Below, one piece after another: positions 52,948 to 61,807 of a DNA stretch of 64,000 bases. Location: NCBI GenBank assembly GCA_947474705.1, contig CANJJS010000003.1, positions 59,407-123,406 of the forward strand. Direction: 5' to 3'. Made by a program: the position numbers and the translations under genes. Positions within the stretch are counted from its first letter, which is position 1; each line of letters begins with the position of its first letter. Under the pieces are notes generated by a model. That model saw nothing but the letters and a program-made list of their open reading frames with translations. It was not told the DNA's origin and made no database searches. Source of the DNA: Acetobacteraceae bacterium. GTDB taxonomy: Bacteria; Pseudomonadota; Alphaproteobacteria; Acetobacterales; Acetobacteraceae.

Positions 52948-52962
52948 CCGCCCTGTTTTTTT
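52926..52962 (+). terminator. Terminator after the persulfide dioxygenase gene
   Basis: Stem GGGCGG (52926-52931) with CCGCCC (52948-52953), 16-base loop that includes the stop codon, then a T-rich stretch with seven consecutive T (52956-52962). The stem is short, so termination may be partial. Confidence 0.5.
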
Positions 52963-53986
52963 AGCTTCCGGGAAACATCGCGCGTAGTCTGGGGGCCACG
53001 TTTCGCGCGAAACGTTCCAGGCTGGCGCTCATTTGTTCGGGGCGCATGCCGGGTGGGACAGCCCAGGTGACGATGTCGGTGAGGGCGTATTCGCGGATGA
53101 AGGCGGCGAGTTCGGCGACGCAATGATCTTCGTTTCCGACAATCCATGTCTGGGGGATTCTCGTTGCTTCGGTGATTCCAGAGACGCCGCCATGGCCGCC
53201 GGCGTCTTCGCGGAATTTGGTGTAGACTTCCATGCGGCGCCGTTCGCCGGCGCGCACGGCGGGCCAGTCGCGTTCGGGGTCGTCGGTGACGAGGCAGGGG
53301 CGGATGATTCCGACGCGGTAGTTCGCGGGGTCGCGTCCGGTGGCGGTCAGTTCCGCTCGCCAGGGGTCAAGTCCGCCGGAGCGTGGTCCTTGTGGGAGCA
53401 GGTTTGTGTCGAAGCGGGCGGCTCGGCGTGCGCCGGGTTCGGCCATGGCGGCGACCCAGAGGGGTGGGCCGCCGGGCTGGGCGTAGCCGGGGGTGATTTT
53501 CACGTCGGTGAAATCGTAGCGTTTGCCGTGGAAGCTGAAGCGCTCGCCGGTGAAGGCGTGGCGCAGGACGGCGAGGCCTTCGTCGGTCAGGGACAGCCGT
53601 CTGGAGACGGGGAAGCCGAAGCCGCGGAATTCGTGTGGCGCGTAGCCCATGCCGACGCCGATTTCGACCCGGCCATTGCTGAGGTTGTCGAGTACGGCGA
53701 GGTCTTCGGCGAGGCGGATGGGGTGATTGAAGGGCAGCAGGCACACGTCGCAGGAGAATCGCGCGTGTTTGGTGCGGGCGGAGAGGGCGGCGGCGACGGG
53801 GATCCAGGATGGCAAATATCCGTCATCGACGAAGTGGTGTTCGGTGAACCAGATCAAATCGAGTCCGTGTCCGTCCAGCATCGCGATCTGGTCGGCGATC
53901 GCGGCGTAGAAGTCGGGCGTTTTCATTCCGGATTCGGGTGGATTGCGGTAGTCGTAGACCGCGCCGAGGCGTAGAGGGAGTGCCAT
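52961..53986 (-). CDS. LLM-class flavin-dependent oxidoreductase (luciferase-like)
   Basis: A 341-residue TIM-barrel FMN- or F420-type monooxygenase. ATG 53986 (MALPLRLGAVYDYRNPP) with AGGAG upstream; longer in-frame starts run through intergenic repeat sequence. Seen: LDLIWFTEHHFVDDGYLPS, the conserved NHPIRLAEDLAVLDNLSNGRVEIGVGMGY segment, and GGPPLWVAAMAEPGARRAARF, all typical of bacterial luciferase family proteins (TIGR03619-like). Substrate unknown. It converges on the persulfide dioxygenase gene. Confidence 0.9.
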   Translation of the reverse strand: MALPLRLGAVYDYRNPPESGMKTPDFYAAIADQIAMLDGHGLDLIWFTEHHFVDDGYLPSWIPVAAALSARTKHARFSCDVCLLPFNHPIRLAEDLAVLDNLSNGRVEIGVGMGYAPHEFRGFGFPVSRRLSLTDEGLAVLRHAFTGERFSFHGKRYDFTDVKITPGYAQPGGPPLWVAAMAEPGARRAARFDTNLLPQGPRSGGLDPWRAELTATGRDPANYRVGIIRPCLVTDDPERDWPAVRAGERRRMEVYTKFREDAGGHGGVSGITEATRIPQTWIVGNEDHCVAELAAFIREYALTDIVTWAVPPGMRPEQMSASLERFARNVAPRLRAMFPGS

Positions 53987-54065
53987 GTTTTGCTCCTGAG
54001 TTTTCGAAAAATGGGGATTTTGAGATGTGTCCGGGCGATTGATCCACCGGCGTGCCGCGCCCGGT

Positions 54066-54084
54066 GGCCCGGTCGAGCCGGGCC
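54066..54084. repeat. Short intergenic hairpin of a dispersed repeat type
   Basis: Perfect GGCCCGG-TCGAG-CCGGGCC followed by ATGACGGG; the same GGCCCGG..CCGGGCCATGACG pattern recurs in the palindromic spacer around 41813-41840 and at 60867-60892. Lies in the 135-bp gap 53987-54121. Confidence 0.6.
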
Positions 54085-54121
54085 ATGACGGGATGTGCCG
54101 GCAGTACGCCAAACGGACCGG

Positions 54122-54433
54122 TTATTGTCGCGCGTCACCTTGGTCCGCGCCGGTCACCAGCAAGACATGTCCTTTCGTGGATGCGAGCCGGTGCGGCAGG
54201 ATCGCCCGATATTCTGGCGAATCATAAAACGCGCGGACCTGTTCCGGGCTGTCGAAGGCGATGACGACGAAGCGTTTCGGGGTCCATTCGCCGTCCAGGA
54301 CCTCTGGCGTGGCGCGGCGGACGACGTAGGTTCCGCCGAAGGACGCTGAGATGGCGCCGACATGGGCGCGGTATTTTTCGAATTCCTCGGTGTCGGTCAC
54401 TTCGAATTCGGCGACAAGATAACCTTTTGGCAT
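54122..54433 (-). CDS. DUF1330 family protein
   Basis: A 103-residue dimeric alpha/beta-barrel protein of the DUF1330 (PF07045) family. ATG 54433 (MPKGYLVAEFEVTDTEEFEKY) gives the typical start; the family signature follows as FGGTYVVRRATPEVLDGEWTPKRFVVIAFDS and FYDSPEYRAIL. Function unknown. It is divergent from the YihY gene, starts 68 bp apart. Confidence 0.92.
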   Translation of the reverse strand: MPKGYLVAEFEVTDTEEFEKYRAHVGAISASFGGTYVVRRATPEVLDGEWTPKRFVVIAFDSPEQVRAFYDSPEYRAILPHRLASTKGHVLLVTGADQGDARQ

Positions 54434-54500
54434 GATCGCGGCATCCCTTTCTGTCAGACTTGCCTGGAGACGGCGGGAAGGCAACCGCGGGGAGCAGGGC

Positions 54501-55394
54501 ATGCGCGTGCGGGCCGGTGCGATGGTCGAGTGGCGCCGGCTGGTGTCGCGTGTCATCGCGGCCAGTACGTCGGATCACGTGTCGCTCGCCGCGGCGGGGT
54601 GCGCGTTCTATGCGACGTTGTCGTTGTTTCCGGCGATTTCGGTGCTGATTTCGATTTACGGTCTGCTGTTCGATCCCGCCAGCGTGGTGCCGCAGCTCGC
54701 GGTGTTGCGCGATTTGCTGCCAACGGCGGCTTATGGGCTGATCGAGGACCGTGTGCTGTTGCTTGTCGGGCGTCCGGTGGGGCACCTGACTTTGGGGCTG
54801 GTGGTGGGGTTTTTGGTGTCGTTGTCGAGCAGCGCGTCCGCCGCGAAGGCGATGCTGGCGGCGCTGAATGTGGCCTATGACGCGAAAGAGCGGCGGCCGT
54901 TTTTGCGGTTCCAGGCGATCGGCCTGGCGGTGACGTTTGGCGCGGTGCTGTGCGCCATTTTGGCGTTCGCGGCGTTGCTGGTGCTGCCGGCGGCGATCCG
55001 GTTTTCCGGCCTGTCCTTCGATGGGGCGGCGGCGATCCAGGTTGTCAGTTATATCATCACGATCGCGTTTTTTGGGGGCGGGCTGGGATTGCTCTACGCG
55101 CATGGACCGGCGCGGGTGGCGCCGCCCGATGCGCGGGTCGCGCCGGGGGCGATCCTGGCGACGGCGATGTGGTTGCTGTGTTCTTATCTGTTGTCGATTT
55201 ACGCGGGCGGGCTCGCGGGGTTCGACGCGGCGTATGGTTCGATTGGCGCCGTGGTTGGCATCATGCTGTGGTTTTATGTTTCGGCGTATGCCGCGCTGCT
55301 GGGCGCGGAGTTGAACGCGCAACTGGAGATCGCGGCGCGGGAGACGCGGGCCGGTGTGGCGGGAGATTTGGGTCCGCCCGCTGGATTGCCGTGA
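54501..55394 (+). CDS. YihY/BrkB family inner-membrane protein
   Basis: A 297-residue membrane protein with about six helices. ATG 54501 with GGGGAG upstream. Seen: the YihY hallmark AAAGCAFYATLSLFPAISVLISIYG near the N-terminus, the LVVGFLVSLSSSASAAKAMLAALNVAY segment and the conserved C-terminal YGSIGAVVGIMLWFYVSAYAALLGAELNAQLE. Often annotated as ribonuclease BN by mistake; the role is probably transport or membrane permeability. The C-terminal cytoplasmic tail is short. Confidence 0.93.
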   Translation: MRVRAGAMVEWRRLVSRVIAASTSDHVSLAAAGCAFYATLSLFPAISVLISIYGLLFDPASVVPQLAVLRDLLPTAAYGLIEDRVLLLVGRPVGHLTLGLVVGFLVSLSSSASAAKAMLAALNVAYDAKERRPFLRFQAIGLAVTFGAVLCAILAFAALLVLPAAIRFSGLSFDGAAAIQVVSYIITIAFFGGGLGLLYAHGPARVAPPDARVAPGAILATAMWLLCSYLLSIYAGGLAGFDAAYGSIGAVVGIMLWFYVSAYAALLGAELNAQLEIAARETRAGVAGDLGPPAGLP

Positions 55395-55497
55395 GATGCG
55401 CTTCAGGAACGGCGTGCGTGGATTGCCCCCGCGCGTGTATAATCGGTCGCGAGGCGTGGCCCTCTGTTCCCCGCCGCGGCGAAAGGGGTTTGAGCGC

Positions 55498-56103
55498 ATG
55501 ACGATCTCGAACGCGGCACGCCATCTGGCCGCGATATGGGGGTGTTTCCTCGCCGTGTCCTGGTTCGCGCCGGGCGCGGTGGCGCAACCGCCCGCCGGGA
55601 CGGAGGCCGTGTTCGACGCCTCCGCCCGTACCGGGTCAGGCATGCGCCCCGTGCGGTTTCGCTTTCTCTGCACGCCCAACCAGGGTCCGTCGCTGACCGG
55701 TGTGTTGGCGGTGACACTGGAAATTCCGCGCCACGCGCGGCTTTCGGCTGTTTTCGACTTCGACAAATTCGACGGGCCGGACGCGACCGCAGGGGCGTTG
55801 TCCCATTTGCAGGCCAATGGGGTCAGGACCAAGGCGGGCAATCGGTTCGTCGCGTCGGGGAGTATTCCCGATGGGGGACCGAACGCGTCGTTTGTGTTCG
55901 ATGTCTCGGCGTCCCGGCGCGATCCCGCGTCGCTGGTCCGGCTGGCGGCTGTGTTGCGTCCATTGTTGGATGGTCCGGGGCAGTTCGTATGGCGTCAGGG
56001 CAATGCCCGCCCAGGAGGTGTCTCCATCGACGCGAGTTTGGACCTGCCGCAGGAACGGGCGGAGCGTTTGAAGGCGGTTCTGGGCCCCTGCCTGGCGCGC
56101 TGA
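55498..56103 (+). CDS. Secreted protein of unknown function
   Basis: A 201-residue protein; ATG 55498 starts a signal peptide (HLAAIWGCFLAVSWFAPGAV, then AQ). The mature part (DASARTGSGMRPVRFRFLCT, GVLAVTLEIPRHARLSAVFDFDKFDGPDA, GSIPDGGPNASFVFDVSAS) is predicted mostly beta with two cysteines that may pair, one near each end. No family recognised. It follows yihY by 103 bp and precedes a crotonase gene by 71 bp on the same strand. Confidence 0.75.
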   Translation: MTISNAARHLAAIWGCFLAVSWFAPGAVAQPPAGTEAVFDASARTGSGMRPVRFRFLCTPNQGPSLTGVLAVTLEIPRHARLSAVFDFDKFDGPDATAGALSHLQANGVRTKAGNRFVASGSIPDGGPNASFVFDVSASRRDPASLVRLAAVLRPLLDGPGQFVWRQGNARPGGVSIDASLDLPQERAERLKAVLGPCLAR

Positions 56104-56174
56104 TTTGGGGCGGGTTTGGCGGGGCGATGGGCCGTGGTAATCCTGGCGTTCGAAACGGAACGGAATCCCTTCGC

Positions 56175-56969
56175 ATGACTCAGCAAACCCCAGGCGTCGC
56201 CGTCCGCGTCGCGCGTTTCGGCGCGCACGGACACAGCGTCACCGTCGCGATCGACAATCAGGCCCGGTTGAACGCGCTGTCCAGCGACATCGTCGCCGCC
56301 TTCATCGCCGCGGTGCGCGAGGCCGGCCGCGATCCGGATTTGCGTTGCCTGATCGTCACGGGCGAAGGGCCGCGGTCCTTCATGGGCGGCGCGAATTTGG
56401 CGGAACTGGAGGGGCTTACGCCGGAGACCGCGCGCGCGTTCCTGACTCAGATCCATACCGCCTGTCAGGTGCTGCGCGATCTGCCGGTGCCCACGATTGC
56501 CCGGGTCAACGGGTTTTGCCTTGGCGCGGGCCTGGAAATCATGGCCGCCTGCGACCTGCACATCGCCGGGGACAATGCCGTGTTCGGGATGCCGGAGGTC
56601 AAGGTCGGGCTGCCATCCGTCGTCGAGGCCGCGCTGCTGCCGCAGTTGATCGGCTGGGGGCGGACGAAATTGCTGGTTTACACTGGCGACAATATCGACG
56701 CCGCGACCGCGCTGAGTTGGGGGCTGGTCGAGCGGGTGGTTCCGGCGGCGGAGTTGGACGCCGCGTTGGACCAGTGGGTGGCGTCGATTGTCGAATCGGG
56801 GCCTCGCGCCATCCGGTTGCAAAAGGAACTGGTCCGCGAATGGGAGGCGATGCCGGTGAGCGACGCGATTCAGGCTGGTATTCGCTCGATTGTCCGTGCC
56901 TATGAAACCGACGAACCCGCGCGCATGGTCGCGGCGGCGCGGGAACGGTTGCGGACGCGGAAGCGGTAG
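56175..56969 (+). CDS. Enoyl-CoA hydratase (crotonase family) with both catalytic glutamates
   Basis: A 264-residue protein. Of the three crotonases here this is the one with the complete hydratase pair: E121 in GLGAGLE-type segment CLGAGLEIMAACD and E141 in FGMPEVKVGLPS, 20 residues apart as in rat enoyl-CoA hydratase E144/E164. Oxyanion segments RSFMGGANL and ARVNGFCLG are normal. It should hydrate 2-enoyl-CoAs in beta-oxidation. ATG 56175 is chosen; the frame is open further upstream but without family character. Confidence 0.92.
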   Translation: MTQQTPGVAVRVARFGAHGHSVTVAIDNQARLNALSSDIVAAFIAAVREAGRDPDLRCLIVTGEGPRSFMGGANLAELEGLTPETARAFLTQIHTACQVLRDLPVPTIARVNGFCLGAGLEIMAACDLHIAGDNAVFGMPEVKVGLPSVVEAALLPQLIGWGRTKLLVYTGDNIDAATALSWGLVERVVPAAELDAALDQWVASIVESGPRAIRLQKELVREWEAMPVSDAIQAGIRSIVRAYETDEPARMVAAARERLRTRKR

Positions 56970-57071
56970 AGGGCTGTCCCGGCCGTCATGCTCTGGGCGC
57001 GGGGCTGACACGCGAGCCTTGACGCGCGCGCGGAACCGGTCAGGGTGTCCGCGAGAATGGAGGGGTCTTTG

Positions 57072-58292
57072 ATGGCCAACAACGGATTACCGCGGGCGAT
57101 GCCAATTCTGATTGGCGCGTCGGTCACGATGAGCCTTGCGATGGGCATGCGCCAATGTCTCGGCCTGTTCATGCCGCCGATAACCCAGGGCCTGGGGTTG
57201 ACGGCGTCCGACTTCACGTTCGCGATCGCGTTGCAGAACATCGCCTGGGGTGTGTGCCAGGCGCCGATCGGCGCGATCGCGGATAAATGGGGGGTCCGGC
57301 CCGCGATGGTGGGTGGGGCGCTTTTATACGTCGCGTCGATGCTGTTCATGACCTTCGCGAGCGGCATGGTGACGTTGACCATATCCAGCATTTTGCTGGG
57401 AATCGCGATCGCCTGCACCAGTTCCTCGCTGGCGATGACGGCGACGGCGCGCGCGGTGACGCCAGAGCGGCGCAGTGTCGTGCTCGGCATCGTCGGCGCG
57501 TTCTCCTCCGTCGGCACGCTGGTCCTCGCGCCTGGGCTGCAAATATTCCTGGCCAGTTGGGACTGGCGAATGGGCGCCGCCGTCTTCGCGGTGCTGGCAC
57601 TGGCGATGGTCCCGATGGCGTTCATGGCCGGCGCGGTCGATCGCATGCCGCAATCCGGCGAGAAACGCGCGACATTCGGCGAGGTGATTGGCCTGGCCGT
57701 CGGCAACCGGCGTTTCGTGGTGATGTGTTGCACCTATTTCGTGTGCGGGCTGAACCTGATCTTCATCAACACGCATCTGCCGAATTATCTCGCTTTGTGC
57801 GGGCAGGACCCGATGCTGGGCGCCTCGGCGCTGGCGATCATCGGCGGGGTGAACATCGTGGGATCGTGGATGGCGGGATGGCTGGGGAGCAAATATCCGA
57901 AATATATCCTGCTCGGCCTGACCTTCCTGGGGCGTTCGGCGGTGATCGGGACGTATTTCATGTTCCCGCCGACGGCGACGACGACGCTGATTTTCGCGGC
58001 GGCGATGGGGATGCTTTGGCTGGGGGTGATCCCGCTGGTGTCGGGCTATGTCGCGGAATTGTTCGGGACCCGTTACATGGCCACGTTGCTGGGCCTGTCG
58101 TTTGTCATTCACCAGGCGGGGTCGGTGATCGGCGCCTGGGGCGGCGGGATGATCTTCGACGCCTTCGGGTCCTACGATCTGGCCTGGCGCTTCGGCGTCG
58201 CCGCCGGGGCGACAGCGGGTGTGGTGATCATCGTGTTCGGCGGTCCGCCGCGGCGAAAAGCGAGCCAGGGGCCCGTGCTCGCGGCGGGCTGA
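57072..58292 (+). CDS. Major facilitator superfamily transporter
   Basis: A 406-residue 12-helix MFS protein; ATG 57072 (MANNGLPRAMPILIGASVTM) with GGAGGGG upstream. The loop between helices 2 and 3 reads GAIADKWGVRPAMVGG, a variant of the G-x3-D-R/K-x-G MFS signature. Overall resembles monocarboxylate/oxalate-formate antiporter-type permeases (cynX/NNP-like). It ends 2 bp from the convergent hypothetical gene. Substrate probably an organic acid. Confidence 0.92.
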   Translation: MANNGLPRAMPILIGASVTMSLAMGMRQCLGLFMPPITQGLGLTASDFTFAIALQNIAWGVCQAPIGAIADKWGVRPAMVGGALLYVASMLFMTFASGMVTLTISSILLGIAIACTSSSLAMTATARAVTPERRSVVLGIVGAFSSVGTLVLAPGLQIFLASWDWRMGAAVFAVLALAMVPMAFMAGAVDRMPQSGEKRATFGEVIGLAVGNRRFVVMCCTYFVCGLNLIFINTHLPNYLALCGQDPMLGASALAIIGGVNIVGSWMAGWLGSKYPKYILLGLTFLGRSAVIGTYFMFPPTATTTLIFAAAMGMLWLGVIPLVSGYVAELFGTRYMATLLGLSFVIHQAGSVIGAWGGGMIFDAFGSYDLAWRFGVAAGATAGVVIIVFGGPPRRKASQGPVLAAG

Positions 58293-58293
58293 G

Positions 58294-58899
58294 TTATTCG
58301 GCGCGAACCCAGGACTCGGCGAAGGCGAGCATCGCGGTGGTGATTTTCCGGCCCGCGACCTCGCGCGGGATCGGGCTTCCCGCGAGTCGTTTGCCGTTGA
58401 CCTGGATCGAGGCGTCGAGGCAGCCGATGAACAGGCTGGGCATGTGGTGGCGTCCGGTGGAGGAGGCGGCGGGGCCGTTGGCGAAGCAGAACGGCAGGCC
58501 AAGGCCGGACCAGGTCAATTGCACGGTCAGATCGCCGGCCTTCACGGTTTCGGAATAAATATTGGTGGGATCGCCGCCGCTGGCGACGCTGTCGAGCGGC
58601 CGGTACACCAGGTTGTTGAGCCCGTCGTGGCCGCGAAAGGCCGCGAAATGGACGACGAAATTTTCCACCAGCCAGCGCGCCAGCGGCTCGTTGTCGGTCA
58701 GGCAGACATTGGGTGTCCTGGTGTAGTCGGACGGCGGCTGTAACAAAACCAGCGCGTGCCCGCGCCCGTGCGGCGAGAGAATCACCCGGAAAAACGTCGC
58801 CAGCGTGGTAAAGGGCCCGTCCGGCCTGGCCTTGAGATAAATGCCTGGGTTTTCGCCAGACCATTCGACGGTGCCGGGGAAGCGGACGACATCGCTCAT
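58294..58899 (-). CDS. Conserved-looking protein of unknown function next to thiolase/DUF35 genes
   Basis: A 201-residue soluble protein; ATG 58899 with GGAGAAAA upstream. Regular beta-rich sequence (VEWSGENPGIYLKARPDGPF, HALVLLQPPSDYTRTPNVCL, IYSETVKAGDLTVQLTWSGL) ending KITTAMLAFAESWVRAE. No signal peptide, no motif I recognise. It is transcribed divergently from the thiolase-like gene (149 bp between starts), a position suggesting a role in the same pathway, perhaps lipid or CoA-ester binding. Confidence 0.75.
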   Translation of the reverse strand: MSDVVRFPGTVEWSGENPGIYLKARPDGPFTTLATFFRVILSPHGRGHALVLLQPPSDYTRTPNVCLTDNEPLARWLVENFVVHFAAFRGHDGLNNLVYRPLDSVASGGDPTNIYSETVKAGDLTVQLTWSGLGLPFCFANGPAASSTGRHHMPSLFIGCLDASIQVNGKRLAGSPIPREVAGRKITTAMLAFAESWVRAE

Positions 58900-59048
58900 G
58901 CATTTTCTCCAGGGACGACAGGGCGTTGGGGGGATCGTATCGCCCGCCGGAGCGGGGCTCAAGCGGGCGAAGGCGGAGTGGCGATTGACGGACGGCCCGC
59001 CACGGGCCAGCCTGTGGCCGGACCGACAGAAAGAAGGGGAGAACGGAC

Positions 59049-60308
59049 ATGCCACTACCCGCGGATACCGACGTATCCACACCGAAATACCTGCGCGACA
59101 AATATGCCATCGTGGGGATCGGCGAAACCAGTTACACACGCGGCTCCGGCAAAACCACCCGTGCGCTGGGCACGTGGGCATTTCGCAACGCCATCGCCGA
59201 CGCCGGTCTGAAACCCTCCGATATCGACGGAATGTTGTCATATTCCGGTAACGATTCGACCGCGTCGACATTCATCGCGGGCGATGTCGGATCGCGGCTG
59301 AATTTCTACATGGACTGTATCGGTGGCGGGTCGTCGACCGAGGCGCTGATCGGCATCGCCATCGGCGTGATGGAAGCCGGCCTGTGCAAAACGGTCGCGA
59401 TTTTCCGCGCCATGAACGGGTTCAGCCAGGTCCGCATCGGCGGCACCGGCGCCCGCTCCGCCGCGCCGGTCAACGGCGACATGCTGCACAACCGGGCCTA
59501 TGGCTGGCAAAGCGCGGGGCAGAATTTCGCGCCGACCTTCATGCGCCATATGTACGAATACGGCACGAAGCCGGAACAGCTCGCCATGGTGAAGGTCGTG
59601 CATTCCGAGCACGCATCCAACAACCCGAAAGCGTATTACAAAAAGCGCTTCACGGTGGACGAGGTCTTGTCGAGCCGCATGATCTGCAAGCCGCTGCATC
59701 TGCTGGATTGCTGCGTCGAGACCGATAACGGAACCTGCATCATCGTCACGTCGGCGGAACGGGCGAAAGACCTGAAGCACAAATCGCCGCTGATCCGCGG
59801 GATCGTGGGCCGCTGCAGCAAGCCGCGCATGGACATGCATTATCAGCACGGGCCGATTTCCCGGGTCGGCGGTTACTACGCCAAGGACATCCTGTGGCCG
59901 AACGCGGGCGTGGGACCGGAAGACGTGGACGCCACGGGGGCTTACGACGCCTTCACCTTCACCTCGATGTTGCAGTTGGAAGATTACGGGTTCTGCAAGA
60001 AGGGCGAGGGCGGGGATTATGTGTCCTCCGGCATCACCCGTCTCGGCGGGCGGCGTCCGAACAACACCTCCGGCGGGCATCTGTGCGAGGCCTATACGCA
60101 CGGCATGAACATGGTGATCGAAAACGTGCGGCAGTTGCGCGGCACGGTGGACGATTCCTGCCCCGAGGACGCGGACGGCAAGAAAATCCACACTTACGAT
60201 TATCGCGAAGGCGGCTGCCGCTGCGTGAAGGATATCGAAGTCACCGCCAATCTCGGTTGGGCCAACCCCATGACCACCTCCGCGATGGTCATGCGGCGCG
60301 GCTTCTGA
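59049..60308 (+). CDS. SCP2-thiolase-like protein lacking the nucleophilic cysteine (2)
   Basis: A 419-residue thiolase-fold protein. The expected CxSG site reads YMDCIGGGSSTEALIGIA: a cysteine is near but the aligned nucleophile position is Gly. The His region is kept as NTSGGHLCEAYTHGMN. AGAAGGGGAG precedes the ATG at 59049. Directly followed by its DUF35 partner (14 bp). Same type of pair as 22932-24554 but in the opposite gene order. May act as retro-aldolase or acyl-CoA-binding subunit instead of thiolase. Confidence 0.88.
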   Translation: MPLPADTDVSTPKYLRDKYAIVGIGETSYTRGSGKTTRALGTWAFRNAIADAGLKPSDIDGMLSYSGNDSTASTFIAGDVGSRLNFYMDCIGGGSSTEALIGIAIGVMEAGLCKTVAIFRAMNGFSQVRIGGTGARSAAPVNGDMLHNRAYGWQSAGQNFAPTFMRHMYEYGTKPEQLAMVKVVHSEHASNNPKAYYKKRFTVDEVLSSRMICKPLHLLDCCVETDNGTCIIVTSAERAKDLKHKSPLIRGIVGRCSKPRMDMHYQHGPISRVGGYYAKDILWPNAGVGPEDVDATGAYDAFTFTSMLQLEDYGFCKKGEGGDYVSSGITRLGGRRPNNTSGGHLCEAYTHGMNMVIENVRQLRGTVDDSCPEDADGKKIHTYDYREGGCRCVKDIEVTANLGWANPMTTSAMVMRRGF

Positions 60309-60322
60309 AGGGAGATACTGTC

Positions 60323-60844
60323 ATGAGCCTCAAAGGCGACTACATGGGAATGGCGCTGTCGGTCGACGACCTCGACGGCGAGAATATCGGCTATTTCAAA
60401 CACTGCGCGGCGCATAATTTCCACTTGCAGAAGTGCGACGATTGTTCGCTGTTGCGGTATCCGCCGACCACGGCCTGTCCGTGGTGCGCCAGCGCGAAGG
60501 CGACCTGGACGCCGGTGGAGGGCAAGGGCACGGTCTACTCGTATAATGAAGTGCACCACGCCATTCAGCCCGCGTTCAAGGCGAAGACGCCTTACATGCT
60601 GCTGTTGGTGGAACTGGACACGCAGAAAGGCGCGCCGACGCCGGACGAAGGCCTGCGTGTCGCGGCCAATCTGACTTTGCCGAGCGGCGAACTGGCGCCG
60701 CCCGACATGGTCAAAAAGGTTGGCATTGGCAGCCGGATGCGGATGGTGTTCGCCGATGTGTCGGAGGGCCTGTCGATCCCGCAATGGACGATCGACGAGG
60801 CGGCGCCGCAACCGGAAAAACCCTGGCGCTATCCGCAAGAATAG
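60323..60844 (+). CDS. DUF35 OB-fold zinc-ribbon protein, partner of thiolase-like protein (2)
   Basis: A 173-residue protein with an extra ~30-residue N-terminal part, then the zinc ribbon (CDDC ... CPWC) and the OB-fold (WTPVEGKGTVYSYNEVHHAI). AAGGGAGA precedes the ATG at 60323. Followed by a hairpin of GGCCCGG type before the dioxygenase gene, so the thiolase-DUF35 pair may be a separate transcript from the PhyH-CitE-CaiB genes. Confidence 0.9.
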   Translation: MSLKGDYMGMALSVDDLDGENIGYFKHCAAHNFHLQKCDDCSLLRYPPTTACPWCASAKATWTPVEGKGTVYSYNEVHHAIQPAFKAKTPYMLLLVELDTQKGAPTPDEGLRVAANLTLPSGELAPPDMVKKVGIGSRMRMVFADVSEGLSIPQWTIDEAAPQPEKPWRYPQE

Positions 60845-60866
60845 CCGCCGGATAACTGGACTTCGC

Positions 60867-60892
60867 ATGGCCCGGCCTCTATGCCGGGCCAT
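60867..60892 (+). terminator. Hairpin after the thiolase-DUF35 pair
   Basis: Arms ATGGCCCGGC (60867-60876) and GCCGGGCCAT (60883-60892), six-base loop, followed by CTTGCTTTC with only a weak T-run. Likely a transcript end or processing point 22 bp after the DUF35 stop. Confidence 0.5.
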
Positions 60893-60913
60893 CTTGCTTT
60901 CAGGGTGGAGCGC

Positions 60914-61807
60914 ATGACCCCAGACGATATTCTCCGGCACAAACCCGCCGTGCTGAGCCAGGCCCAACGCGAAGATTATTTCCGCAAGGGATACATGGCC
61001 GTGGCGGACGCGATCCCCGCCGAATGGTTGCGGCGGTTGCGCGATTTGTCGGCGGAATTCCTGGAGGCCAGCAAGGCGTGTTCGGCGTCCAATGACGCGT
61101 TCGACCTTGGCGCGCGGCACTCGCGGGAACAGCCGCATGTGCGTCGCCTCCGGGCTTTGGTCGATCGCCATCCCGATTTTTGGAAATTCGCCAGCGAGTC
61201 GCCTTTCGCGGATATCGCGGCCGATCTGGTCGGGCCGGATGTGAAGTTTCACAGCAGCAAATTGAATTATAAATGGCCGGGTGGCGGGGAGATCGTCGAC
61301 TGGCACCAGGACATTCCGGCCTGGCCGCACACGAATTATTCGCCGGTGACTCTGGGTGTTTATCTGGACGATTGCCCCAGGGAGCAAGGGCCCCTCACCT
61401 GCATTCCCGGTTCCCAGAATGGACCTATTTTTGTTCATCGCGACGACGCGGGAAAATGGACGGGATCGGTGCGCGCGCGCGACATGGCGGGGGTGGACCA
61501 ATCGGAGGCGGAAGACCTGACGGGCGCGGCGGGCACCGTGATCGCCATCAATTGCCGAACTCTGCACGCCTCGCGCGCCAACATGACGGGCCGGGTGCGG
61601 CCGGTGGCGTTGTTCGTTTACAGTTCGGCGGATGCGTTTCCCTGGACCGCGGCGCCGACGCCGACGAGTCACACGGGCGACATCGTGCGCGGAAAAGCCG
61701 CCACGGTCGCGCATCTCGACCCGACGCCGTGTCCGGTACCGCCGGATTGGGCGAAGACCGGTTACGGGTCCATTTTCACTGTCCAGCGCGTCGAGGAAAT
61801 GAACTGA
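60914..61807 (+). CDS. Phytanoyl-CoA dioxygenase (PhyH) family protein
   Basis: A 297-residue Fe(II)/2-oxoglutarate oxygenase. Seen: iron ligands H131 and D133 in VDWHQDIPAW, distal H218 in NCRTLHASRANM and a following arginine (R227 or R229) for 2-oxoglutarate. GGAG precedes the ATG at 60914. Members hydroxylate branched acyl-CoAs or small natural products. Its stop overlaps the CitE start (TGATG), so the two are coupled. Confidence 0.92.
   Translation: MTPDDILRHKPAVLSQAQREDYFRKGYMAVADAIPAEWLRRLRDLSAEFLEASKACSASNDAFDLGARHSREQPHVRRLRALVDRHPDFWKFASESPFADIAADLVGPDVKFHSSKLNYKWPGGGEIVDWHQDIPAWPHTNYSPVTLGVYLDDCPREQGPLTCIPGSQNGPIFVHRDDAGKWTGSVRARDMAGVDQSEAEDLTGAAGTVIAINCRTLHASRANMTGRVRPVALFVYSSADAFPWTAAPTPTSHTGDIVRGKAATVAHLDPTPCPVPPDWAKTGYGSIFTVQRVEEMN

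Noticed and set aside
52954..54100. Reading the LLM oxidoreductase gene's antisense frame (Gly/Glu-rich, plus strand 53033-53974) as a gene
   Set aside because: Low-complexity shadow of a well-conserved luciferase-family gene on the minus strand.
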